Below are positions 1 to 5,290 of a DNA stretch of 7,001 nt, in pieces. The position numbers were made by a program, and so were the translations under genes. Origin of the DNA: Anaerolineaceae bacterium. Its GTDB lineage: Bacteria; Chloroflexota; Anaerolineae; Anaerolineales; Anaerolineaceae. How positions within the stretch are numbered: the stretch's first letter is position 1; every line of letters starts with the position of its first letter. Location: the NCBI GenBank assembly GCA_017995665.1, contig JAGOIM010000081.1, positions 1 through 7,001 of the forward strand. Reading direction: 5' to 3'. Under the pieces are notes generated by a model. The model worked only from the letters and a program-made list of their open reading frames with translations, was not told the DNA's origin and did not search any database.

Positions 1-300
1 GTTATAGAGTATGAAAAAATAAACGCCAAAAAGAATAATTGTCACAATCACTAAAAGATTTTTCTTATTATCTCGATTAAAGTTGACTTTACTGTAGCTA
101 TTCACCTTCGAACTAGTCAGATAATTAAAAAACTCTTGAATTGCAATCATGGTCAGAAAGAAAAACAAGCCAAGCAAAAATCCGGATAAATCGAAGTGGT
201 TTCGGGTTGAGCTGCCATAAATTGAGCCAACAACATAAATCAGGCAACCAGCAAAAATAAAAAAAGCGTTTTTCTTGAGTGATGATTTTAGGATTTCCAT
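1..300 (-). CDS. Partial integral membrane protein, possible UbiA-family prenyltransferase-like N-terminus
   Basis: An open frame begins with ATG at 300 and runs leftward off the window for 100 codons without a stop. The fragment has about three membrane segments (residues roughly 12-28, 39-61 and 81-99) separated by polar loops, so it is an integral membrane protein. The pattern of an early 'AGCLIYVVGS' helix, then 'FLLGLFFFLTMIAIQEFFNYL' style hydrophobic residues and a polar Asn/Asp-containing loop recalls the first two helices of MenA/UbiA-type prenyltransferases. In those enzymes this spot reads N-E-Y-F/Y-D and binds Mg-diphosphate. Here the Asp-rich metal motif is not intact (F-N-Y-L-T-S-S), so either the resemblance is superficial or the protein has diverged. 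No good Shine-Dalgarno precedes the ATG, and a -10-like element sits 7 nt upstream. I am fairly sure it is a real membrane-protein gene; the family assignment is weak. Confidence 0.62.
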   Translation of the reverse strand, partial: MEILKSSLKKNAFFIFAGCLIYVVGSIYGSSTRNHFDLSGFLLGLFFFLTMIAIQEFFNYLTSSKVNSYSKVNFNRDNKKNLLVIVTIILFGVYFFILYN

Positions 301-307
301 TCCAATA

Positions 308-316
308 AGTTTAACA
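308..316 (-). promoter_or_regulatory. Extended -10 promoter element for the leftward membrane protein gene
   Basis: Read on the minus strand, the bases are TGT-TAAACT, an extended -10 (TGn plus 4 of 6 consensus matches), followed by 7 nt and then the ATG at 300. No convincing -35 lies about 17 bp upstream. With a normal -10 to start distance the transcript would begin at or next to the ATG, implying a leaderless mRNA. The element is modest in itself and is supported mainly by the same arrangement at other genes in the window. Confidence 0.4.
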
Positions 317-342
317 CAAGCTCTCAGCTAATCCATCGCGGT

Positions 343-348
343 TATAAT
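343..348 (+). promoter_or_regulatory. Consensus -10 box (TATAAT) for the surface protein gene
   Basis: A perfect TATAAT ends 8 nt before the ATG at 357. There is no purine-rich ribosome binding site between them and no recognisable -35 at 16-18 bp. The expected transcription start falls within a base or two of the start codon, so the mRNA is probably leaderless. It lies about 30 bp from the opposing -10 of the leftward gene, so the two promoters share a compact 56-bp divergent region. Confidence 0.55.
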
Positions 349-356
349 CAGAACTA

Positions 357-2384
357 ATGAAAAGAAATCACCGGCATTTACTATTAATCGCCTTCTTCGT
401 GCTCATAGCTCTCAGCCCTCTGATGACTGAAAACAGCTCTGCCCAAAATCCAAATCAAAACAATGAGCTATTTATTGCAAACACCAAAGAGGAATGCGGG
501 AATATCCCTCAATGCTTCTACAATGACGATCCGGACACGCTCGATGCTTTAGCAATTCAAAAAGCAATAAATTTTGCTAAAGCCAACAATCTGAGCAATC
601 CCAATATAAACATTCTCAACGCCTATTCAACTAAAACCGCCACAGTAACGCTTGATTATCCTCTTACACTTACCAGTCAAACGAACGGTTATCTCAGCAC
701 TTCCAGCTCAAATTGTTCAAACCCAATCCTCAGGATTGCGTCGAAAGTAGACATCAGGAATCTCACTATCACTGATGGAAATTGTTCTTCCCCATCGCGC
801 GATTTGCTCGTCGTTGAAAGTTCTGCAAACGTAATGATTGAAAACAGCACTCTCATATATGGTCGCAATGCAATTGTCCATAAAAACAGCACCGGCAACC
901 TCTCCGTTCGCTTTAATCAAATCAAAAACAACGATGGCTATGCTTTGTTAAGCGAAAACACTGAAACTACTTCCCGGCTTCGAATGGTTGCCAACAACAT
1001 CACAAACAACAGTCCAATCCAGGTGGTTTGCCAAAACAATCACAACATAGACCATAACTTTTGGGGTGAGAAAGTAACGCCTTCCGAAAGTGCACCGTCT
1101 TGTGTGGTCGACAATAATCGTCGATTGGATGTTCCGATTGTCCTCGCAAGCAATGGCAATGGCGTACAGGCGGCAATTGTCAATCCAGGCTCCTCCTACA
1201 CCGGCAGTGCTACATTTGACGTTTCAGCTAAATCCAATTCAGGAGCACAGGTCTATATTGTCAATCATGGGCAAGTCCAACCCTTCCCCGAAATGGCTAT
1301 TGGCGAACAAATGATTTGCGGCAGTTATTACGACATTTTTCTTGAGGACGGAAGCCAAGCCACAGATTTGAGTTTGCGCTTTTCTTATTCCGGTAATAAT
1401 CTATGCGAACAAGCCATCGAATCCGCATCATTCTGTGGTTCAGGGCAAAAAGAAAACTATCCCTTGATGTGGTTGGATGTGAAAACAGCCGTAACTGATG
1501 GCTGGGACAATGCTGGAGCTGCGCCGAAGGATCCTTCGGGCGGGATTTTTCCCGGCCAGGATGTGCGTTGTAACACCTCAGATAATACGATTGAAATCGA
1601 TTTGAACAATCTTGGACGACCAAATTTGAGCAACGACTTAAACTTCACGCCCATTGCTCTCGCTTTGGAAACCACCGCAGTCAATGCTCTTAAATCTTCT
1701 CAAAATTCTTCTACTTCAACCACCTTGAGTTGGACCACAATCAGCGAACTCAACACCTTGGGCTTCAGGCTTATGCGTTCCACATCATCTGATGGGCCTT
1801 GGGAGCCAATTGGAGAGGTTGTACAGGCTACCGGTTCGGCTTCAAGCGGAAAAACATATTCAATTCAAGATACAACTGTCAGCCCCAATACTACTTACTA
1901 TTACCAACTCCAGGTTCTTAATTCTGATGGATCTCTTCAACACGCATTAGCTCCCCTTCGGGTTGATGTTGACCTGATTGCAACAAACACACCCCGACCG
2001 ACTTCAACCAGAAGACCCACCTCAACCCGACGTCCAACCAGCACGAAAATTCCGACCCGAACCCCAACCGCTTTCCGAACAGCAACCAACGCTTACCGGA
2101 CGGCAACACAAGAATTTTTCCCCGGGATTCCTACATCAACATTAATTCCGGATGAACTGCTCGGAACTGAAACCCAAACGCCACTGAATGGTGATTTTTT
2201 GACGCCGGTAAATCCGGGGGGCATTGCCGGTCCGGAAATCGTTACACCAACGAATAAAGGCAATCTGCTTGATAAAATCGACGATCTCCCAAAAGAACAA
2301 AACCATTCAGTTTGGCTCTTTTCGATTGGTGTCGGAATCGTCCTTATAATCGCAACATTTTACTTATATATTCGCAAAAAATAA
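357..2384 (+). CDS. Secreted membrane-anchored surface protein: beta-helix, FnIII-like domain, Thr/Pro stalk, C-terminal TM
   Basis: This is a 675-residue exported protein of unknown specific role, probably displayed on the cell surface. A Sec signal peptide (basic KRNHRH, then a hydrophobic core at residues 8-22) ends near S-S-A at 27-29. Residues about 60-240 look like a right-handed parallel beta-helix, with recurring short strands, Asn ladders and a typical late 'NHNIDHNFWGE' turn. Residues about 240-440 have no family I recognise. Residues about 441-540 resemble a fibronectin-III-like domain (LSWTTISELNTLGFRLMRS, then TTYYYQLQV). Residues 543-600 are a Thr/Pro/Arg-rich stalk, and residues about 651-672 form a transmembrane helix followed by R-K-K, a stop-transfer anchor. 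Ten cysteines all lie in the extracytoplasmic part before the FnIII-like domain, an even number compatible with disulfides. There is no LPXTG motif. Beta-helix proteins of this kind often bind or cleave polysaccharide, but no catalytic residues can be assigned. The ATG is chosen because it gives the complete signal peptide and fits the -10 spacing. Confidence 0.88.
   Translation: MKRNHRHLLLIAFFVLIALSPLMTENSSAQNPNQNNELFIANTKEECGNIPQCFYNDDPDTLDALAIQKAINFAKANNLSNPNINILNAYSTKTATVTLDYPLTLTSQTNGYLSTSSSNCSNPILRIASKVDIRNLTITDGNCSSPSRDLLVVESSANVMIENSTLIYGRNAIVHKNSTGNLSVRFNQIKNNDGYALLSENTETTSRLRMVANNITNNSPIQVVCQNNHNIDHNFWGEKVTPSESAPSCVVDNNRRLDVPIVLASNGNGVQAAIVNPGSSYTGSATFDVSAKSNSGAQVYIVNHGQVQPFPEMAIGEQMICGSYYDIFLEDGSQATDLSLRFSYSGNNLCEQAIESASFCGSGQKENYPLMWLDVKTAVTDGWDNAGAAPKDPSGGIFPGQDVRCNTSDNTIEIDLNNLGRPNLSNDLNFTPIALALETTAVNALKSSQNSSTSTTLSWTTISELNTLGFRLMRSTSSDGPWEPIGEVVQATGSASSGKTYSIQDTTVSPNTTYYYQLQVLNSDGSLQHALAPLRVDVDLIATNTPRPTSTRRPTSTRRPTSTKIPTRTPTAFRTATNAYRTATQEFFPGIPTSTLIPDELLGTETQTPLNGDFLTPVNPGGIAGPEIVTPTNKGNLLDKIDDLPKEQNHSVWLFSIGVGIVLIIATFYLYIRKK
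1524..1554. repeat. Two adjacent inverted repeats inside the surface protein gene
   Basis: Bases 1524-1539 are a perfect 16-bp palindrome (CCGAAGGATCCTTCGG). It is followed after one base by a second inverted repeat, CGGGA-TTTT-TCCCG at 1541-1554. Both are in frame in the coding sequence (around A-P-K-D-P-S-G-G-I-F-P-G) and neither is followed by a T-run. They could form consecutive RNA hairpins or a protein site, but no function is known and coincidence is possible. Confidence 0.4.
1995..2048 (+). repeat. Three tandem RPTST[R/K] hexapeptide units in the stalk
   Basis: Residues 547-564 of the surface protein are three consecutive six-residue units, RPTSTR, RPTSTR and RPTSTK. They are encoded by 18-nt units that differ at synonymous positions (for example AGA/CGA/CGT and TCA/AGC). 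The repeat is therefore conserved as protein rather than being a fresh DNA slippage product. It continues into the looser PTRTPTA and FRTAT/YRTAT motifs. Such Thr/Pro-rich stretches act as extended wall-spanning or glycosylated stalks next to a membrane anchor; that role is inferred here. Confidence 0.8.
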
Positions 2385-2392
2385 ACGGGATT

Positions 2393-2421
2393 TTGACAAG
2401 TTCTTTCAAATATGCTATCCT
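2393..2421 (+). promoter_or_regulatory. Sigma-70-type promoter for the metallo-hydrolase gene
   Basis: A perfect -35 TTGACA (2393-2398) is followed by a 17-bp spacer and a TATCCT -10 (2416-2421). The -10 is extended by TGC at 2413-2415. Transcription would start around 2428, leaving about 22 nt of leader with a Shine-Dalgarno. It begins only 9 bp after the stop codon of the upstream gene, so the hydrolase can be expressed independently. This is the best classical promoter in the window. Confidence 0.75.
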
Positions 2422-2436
2422 ATGCCCATCCAGATT

Positions 2437-2443
2437 GAGGTGA
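2437..2443 (+). promoter_or_regulatory. Shine-Dalgarno site for the metallo-hydrolase
   Basis: GAGGTGA lies 6 nt before the ATG at 2450 and is a strong complement to the 16S rRNA 3' end. It fixes the start codon and contrasts with the neighbouring genes, which lack such a site. Confidence 0.75.
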
Positions 2444-2449
2444 CAGGGT

Positions 2450-3304
2450 ATGCAGAAAGAACGAGTTTCAGATAACGTTTATTGGTTTCAAAGTGAAGTT
2501 TACGCACAAGTAACAGCAGGTGTTATCGTCGGACCGCAATGGGCCGTCCTGATTGACACACTGATGCCGGAGGAAACACCGGAAATAAAAAGTTTTATCG
2601 AAGACGAACTGCTCGTTCCTGTTCGCTATGTTGTCAACACCCATCATCACGCCGATCATGCCTGGGGCAATTGCATCTTCCCGAACGCAACTGTTATCGG
2701 CCATGAACTTTGTCGCGAATTAATGCTTAGTCGCAGTCAGTCTGCTCTCTATGAAGCCGGCAAAGACGACCCGCTCTTTAGAAGTCTTTGTATCCAGGAA
2801 CCTCAAATCACTGTTTCAGAAGGCTCTCTCTTTCTTCGGATTGGCAAAAAACACCTCAAAATCTTCTCCACTCCCGGACATTCTGATGATTGCATTTCAG
2901 TTCTTCTTGAAGATGAACGAATTCTCTTTAGTGGAGACGCTTTTATGCCGGTTCCCTATTTTGTTGGCGGTGATATCGACGTAATGACCAAGACAATCAG
3001 TGACCTCGGACAAATGGGGCTCGAAAACATCATTCAAGGTCATGGTGATGTTGTCCTGCGCGGTGAAATTGAAGATGTAACAAGCAGCAATCTTGACTAT
3101 CTAAAATCTGTTCGCAAAATCGTTAAAACCGCACTTCGCCGCAGAAACCCAATTGACTTTCTCCGTTCGCAAGATATTGAAGACAGTGGGAAATCTCGAA
3201 TCAGCATGGGTGGAATTGCCCAGGACTTGCATATTCGCAACCTCCAGTGGCTCTATTTGACAGAATTGAAGAAATTGAAAGAAAACAGCGGCTCAGAAAA
3301 TTGA
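2450..3304 (+). CDS. Metallo-beta-lactamase-fold metal-dependent hydrolase
   Basis: This 284-residue cytoplasmic protein has the MBL (glyoxalase II / beta-lactamase-like) fold and no signal peptide. The dinuclear metal site is complete: H65-x-H67-x-D69-H70 (THHHADH), H144 (TPGHSDD), D163 (FSGDA) and H198 (QGHGD). The N-terminal strand pair (VIVGPQWAVLIDT) is typical of the family. A C-terminal extension of about 75 residues follows the last ligand and is rich in charged helices. These enzymes hydrolyse thioesters, lactones, lactams or phosphoesters, and the substrate cannot be told from sequence. The overall form (N-V-Y-W-F opening, then VVNTHHHADHAWGN) fits the broad SoxH/glyoxalase-II-like group rather than true antibiotic-resistance beta-lactamases. 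It has its own promoter and Shine-Dalgarno. Its 3' end overlaps the convergent gene by 12 bp, and its terminator lies within that gene. The fold assignment is secure; the reaction is unknown. Confidence 0.93.
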   Translation: MQKERVSDNVYWFQSEVYAQVTAGVIVGPQWAVLIDTLMPEETPEIKSFIEDELLVPVRYVVNTHHHADHAWGNCIFPNATVIGHELCRELMLSRSQSALYEAGKDDPLFRSLCIQEPQITVSEGSLFLRIGKKHLKIFSTPGHSDDCISVLLEDERILFSGDAFMPVPYFVGGDIDVMTKTISDLGQMGLENIIQGHGDVVLRGEIEDVTSSNLDYLKSVRKIVKTALRRRNPIDFLRSQDIEDSGKSRISMGGIAQDLHIRNLQWLYLTELKKLKENSGSEN

Positions 3305-4120
3305 GCTTGTTATAACCAAAATTAGAGTAACAATCGACATGATAATGGCTTCAGGATACTGATGCCATTTTTTTTGTTTCTGATAAAGACTCAAGAAGCT
3401 TGTCAAACTGTAAAGCAGACCAGTTAGCAAAATCCCATATTGAATTGGCGGAATAAAGATATAGTGCAAAACAACCGCAAATTGCGTAAGTAACCACGAT
3501 GCGATAACTGCGGTCAAAAATTTCTCGTTTTCACCTGTCCTCAGGCTTAACAAACGAAAACTAACGAAAAATGAGGAAAGTAAGAAAAAAATAAATTGGG
3601 CGACAATCCGAATTCCACTGTTTTTCAAGGCAATAGACAGCAATAAAAACAGGCCGAAAGAAAAACTTATGACAAGAATTGAATATCCGGTTTGGCCGGT
3701 GCCAGCCTCATCAATTAAGACATATTCTGCCCTCAACAAAATACTTACAATCATGAAGCCAAAAATGTAAACCATCCACCAGCTCACGCTTCGAGCTGAC
3801 TGAATGAGCACTACCGATAAAATCATTGTAGCAATAAATGGCAACATCAAATGAGGGAATACCTTGCCCAGGCTCAATTTCTCTCCCTGCCAAATTGGGT
3901 GGGAAAAATAAACCCAAACACAAGCTGAGGCTGTAACCAAAGCCAAAAAAAAGGGAATAAGACTTTGAAAAGAAAGCTCGAATTGTATCCCTAAGAGGTC
4001 AAAGCTGTTCAAGACCGGATTTGCCGGAAGCAAGAAAAGCAAGGCGAAACTTAAAGCAAGAAAAGCCAGCAAAATGCTGAATCGATTGATATAAAGGCTG
4101 CTGTTTCCTACTCTTTCCAT
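3293..4120 (-). CDS. Polytopic integral membrane protein of unknown function
   Basis: This 275-residue, extremely hydrophobic protein has about nine predicted membrane helices (approximately residues 14-32, 52-72, 88-108, 112-131, 144-163, 169-191, 201-222, 225-246 and 257-274). The loops are short. The main polar ones are around residue 75-87 (HPIWQGEKLSLGK), around 132-143 (a loop with acidic residues and G-T-G-Q-T-G) and around 248-256 (QKQKKWHQYPE). It ends abruptly at the end of the last helix (I-T-S-S-I-F). No catalytic or transport motif is recognisable, and it may belong to a conserved membrane family of unknown function. ATG at 4120 is preceded by an extended -10 only 6 nt away and lacks a properly spaced Shine-Dalgarno; the AAGAAG directly touching the ATG is too close to serve. 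Its 3' end overlaps the hydrolase gene by 12 bp and hosts that gene's terminator. I see no terminator of its own. Confidence 0.82.
   Translation of the reverse strand: MERVGNSSLYINRFSILLAFLALSFALLFLLPANPVLNSFDLLGIQFELSFQSLIPFFLALVTASACVWVYFSHPIWQGEKLSLGKVFPHLMLPFIATMILSVVLIQSARSVSWWMVYIFGFMIVSILLRAEYVLIDEAGTGQTGYSILVISFSFGLFLLLSIALKNSGIRIVAQFIFFLLSSFFVSFRLLSLRTGENEKFLTAVIASWLLTQFAVVLHYIFIPPIQYGILLTGLLYSLTSFLSLYQKQKKWHQYPEAIIMSIVTLILVITSSIF
3344..3375 (+). terminator. Rho-independent terminator of the hydrolase transcript, inside the opposing gene
   Basis: Stem arms AATGGC (3344-3349) and GCCATT (3364-3369) enclose a second stem, TCAG/CTGA (3351-3354 with 3359-3362). A single T-T mismatch separates the two stems, and GATA is the loop. 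Eight consecutive T residues (3368-3375) follow, part of which pair in the stem base. It sits 40 nt after the hydrolase stop codon and points along the plus strand. On the minus strand the hairpin is not followed by a T-run, so it should act in one direction only. It is part of the coding sequence of the minus-strand membrane protein (K-K-W-H-Q-Y-P-E-A-I). Confidence 0.8.
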
Positions 4121-4126
4121 CTTCTT

Positions 4127-4135
4127 ATTTTATCA
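4127..4135 (-). promoter_or_regulatory. Extended -10 promoter for the minus-strand membrane protein
   Basis: On the minus strand the bases read TGA-TAAAAT, an extended -10 with 5 of 6 consensus bases, followed by AAGAAG and then the ATG at 4120. Only 6 nt separate the -10 from the start codon, so the transcript should begin at the A of ATG or very close to it. No good -35 is visible. Confidence 0.55.
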
Positions 4136-4163
4136 TGCAGAAAACTTCAAAAACAGACGCAAA

Positions 4164-4196
4164 TTGACAGTTTAAATATGTTATCGATTTTATAAC
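4164..4196 (+). promoter_or_regulatory. Possible second promoter and inverted-repeat operator in the divergent intergenic region
   Basis: A perfect TTGACA at 4164-4169 faces rightward with a weak TTTTAT (4 of 6 matches) 18 bp downstream at 4188-4193. It could give a longer transcript, about 90 nt upstream of 4288. Overlapping the presumed -10 is an inverted repeat GTTAT-N7-ATAAC (4180-4184 and 4192-4196), which could be a repressor site. The region is AT-rich, so chance matches are likely. The rest of the 167-bp gap holds only the two extended -10 elements described separately. Confidence 0.3.
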
Positions 4197-4269
4197 GAAA
4201 AAAATCGCCTTTTTTCTTGGAAAGGGTCATTTTATAAGGTTTTCAAAATGTGCAATTAATTCGATTAAA

Positions 4270-4278
4270 TGGTATAAT
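4270..4278 (+). promoter_or_regulatory. Extended -10 promoter (TGG-TATAAT) for the membrane protein-gyrB operon
   Basis: TGG directly precedes a perfect TATAAT at 4273-4278, giving a full extended -10. Only 9 nt separate it from ATG at 4288, so the transcription start should lie within a few bases of the start codon. A weak -35 (GTGCAA, 3 of 6) stands 17 bp upstream. No Shine-Dalgarno precedes either the ATG at 4288 or the alternative in-frame ATG at 4300, which supports leaderless translation from 4288. Confidence 0.65.
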
Positions 4279-4287
4279 TTACAGGTT

Positions 4288-5277
4288 ATGAGATTTATAA
4301 TGCCCTCACGCGAACAGCCCAAAGTGTTCAAAGCAATCAAAGCAGGATTTGACAGCCTTTCGAGTCATGTCTGGCTTTTGCTGTTTCCGATTGCTCTTGA
4401 TTTGTTCTTTCTCTTCGGAAAACGTTTGCTTATTTCCAATCAAATCAATTCCTTTCTCTCAAGTTTCATCCCCCCTGAAGGGATGACCGCCGACCTTTTG
4501 GCAACCTGGGAAGACTTGAAGCTGCTTCTGTCTGAAACACTTAATAATTTCAGCCTGACCACTTTCTTACGCTCATACCCAATTGGTATTCCTAGTCTGC
4601 TCTCCAATCGCAACCTTAGTGTCAGCCCTCTCGGTGAATACAGCACCATTGAAGTTAACCCAAGTGGAACCTTGCTGGCTGTCCTCGGCATTTCAGCAAT
4701 TGGCTTTTTGCTCGGCGTTATTTATTTATATGCCATTCGGAAATCAACCAATATAAATCCAACCAAAGATAGCTGGCAAAGCTTTTCCAAACAATTAATC
4801 TCTTTGATTATGATTCCGCTATCGCTGATTGTAATCGCTCTGGTAATTTTCGTTCCTGCCTTGCTCATCATCTCGGTTTTGACGGCACTTATTCCTTTGC
4901 TTGGCTCGATTGGATCCTTCTTGTTTTACTTCATGGTTCTATCGGCAGGCATACCGCTAATTTTCACCGCACACGAAATCTTGCTTTATGGAACCAGCTT
5001 TAAAGACGCACTCAAAGAGAGTATCAAAGTTGTCAGGCCCACTAACATGAAGAGCTCGTCTTTTCTCTTTTTAGTCCTTTTTGTTTCATACATTACTAAC
5101 TTCTTGTGGCAAATCCCGGAAGATGGTTCATACATGCTCTTAGTCTCTATTTTAGGGCATGCTGTCGTTTCAACTATCCTCTGGATAGCAAGTTTTCATT
5201 TTTACGAGGACGCCCGAAACTGCGTCCATCGATCAATAGAAGAAGAAACGCTTGATTCTGAACAATTAAGCGTATAA
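4288..5277 (+). CDS. Polytopic membrane protein of unknown function, upstream partner of gyrB
   Basis: This 329-residue protein has about six to seven membrane segments: residues about 28-48, 128-150, 170-200 (long, perhaps two helices), 205-228, 254-275 and 281-303. A large polar loop of about 75 residues follows the first helix and is probably extracytoplasmic. The cytoplasmic N-terminus (R-E-Q-P-K-V-F-K-A-I-K-A-G-F) and the segment near 235-252 (F-K-D-A-L-K-E-S-I-K-V-V-R-P) look amphipathic. This recalls broad groups of YciC-like or glycerophosphodiesterase-membrane-domain-like proteins, but I cannot assign a family. The C-terminus is acidic (E-E-E-T-L-D-S-E). No enzymatic motif is visible. 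Its stop codon lies 13 nt before the gyrB start, so the two are almost certainly co-transcribed; whether the link is functional or only positional is unknown. ATG at 4288 is chosen from the spacing to the -10; ATG at 4300 is the alternative. Confidence 0.82.
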   Translation: MRFIMPSREQPKVFKAIKAGFDSLSSHVWLLLFPIALDLFFLFGKRLLISNQINSFLSSFIPPEGMTADLLATWEDLKLLLSETLNNFSLTTFLRSYPIGIPSLLSNRNLSVSPLGEYSTIEVNPSGTLLAVLGISAIGFLLGVIYLYAIRKSTNINPTKDSWQSFSKQLISLIMIPLSLIVIALVIFVPALLIISVLTALIPLLGSIGSFLFYFMVLSAGIPLIFTAHEILLYGTSFKDALKESIKVVRPTNMKSSSFLFLVLFVSYITNFLWQIPEDGSYMLLVSILGHAVVSTILWIASFHFYEDARNCVHRSIEEETLDSEQLSV

Positions 5278-5278
5278 C

Positions 5279-5282
5279 GGAG
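5279..5282 (+). promoter_or_regulatory. Ribosome binding site that fixes the TTG start of gyrB
   Basis: GGAG lies 8 nt before TTG at 5291, just after the upstream stop codon. The same frame has a stop at 5267-5269 and no ATG or GTG before 5291. The next ATG (5375) is Met29 within the conserved R-R-P-G-M-Y-V-G core, so TTG is the only sensible start. Confidence 0.75.
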
Positions 5283-5290
5283 ATTTCAAA

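Noticed and set aside
1297..1684. Minus-strand frames of 75-108 codons inside the surface protein gene
   Set aside because: The translations are low-complexity or unlike known proteins, there is no promoter or ribosome binding site, and the sense frame has clear signal peptide, domain and anchor features.
1980..2110. Recently expanded DNA tandem repeat
   Set aside because: The hexapeptide units are encoded by different synonymous codons, so the repeat is maintained at the protein level and is not a recent DNA duplication.
2450..3304. Antibiotic-resistance metallo-beta-lactamase
   Set aside because: It has the fold and metal ligands but no signal peptide, and it lacks the look of secreted B1/B3 lactamases. 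The broad hydrolase group is more likely.
3309..3316. GTTATAAC palindrome, resembling GTTATAAT at 341-348 and TATAACG at 4191-4197
   Set aside because: Short AT-rich motifs of this kind are expected by chance here. The copy at 3309 lies within a gene end with no promoter nearby, so a shared operator is not supported.
4208..4226. CCTTT...AAAGG inverted repeat with a T-run in the intergenic region
   Set aside because: Only five weak base pairs form, the T-run is inside the loop rather than after the stem, and no gene ends here that would need a terminator.
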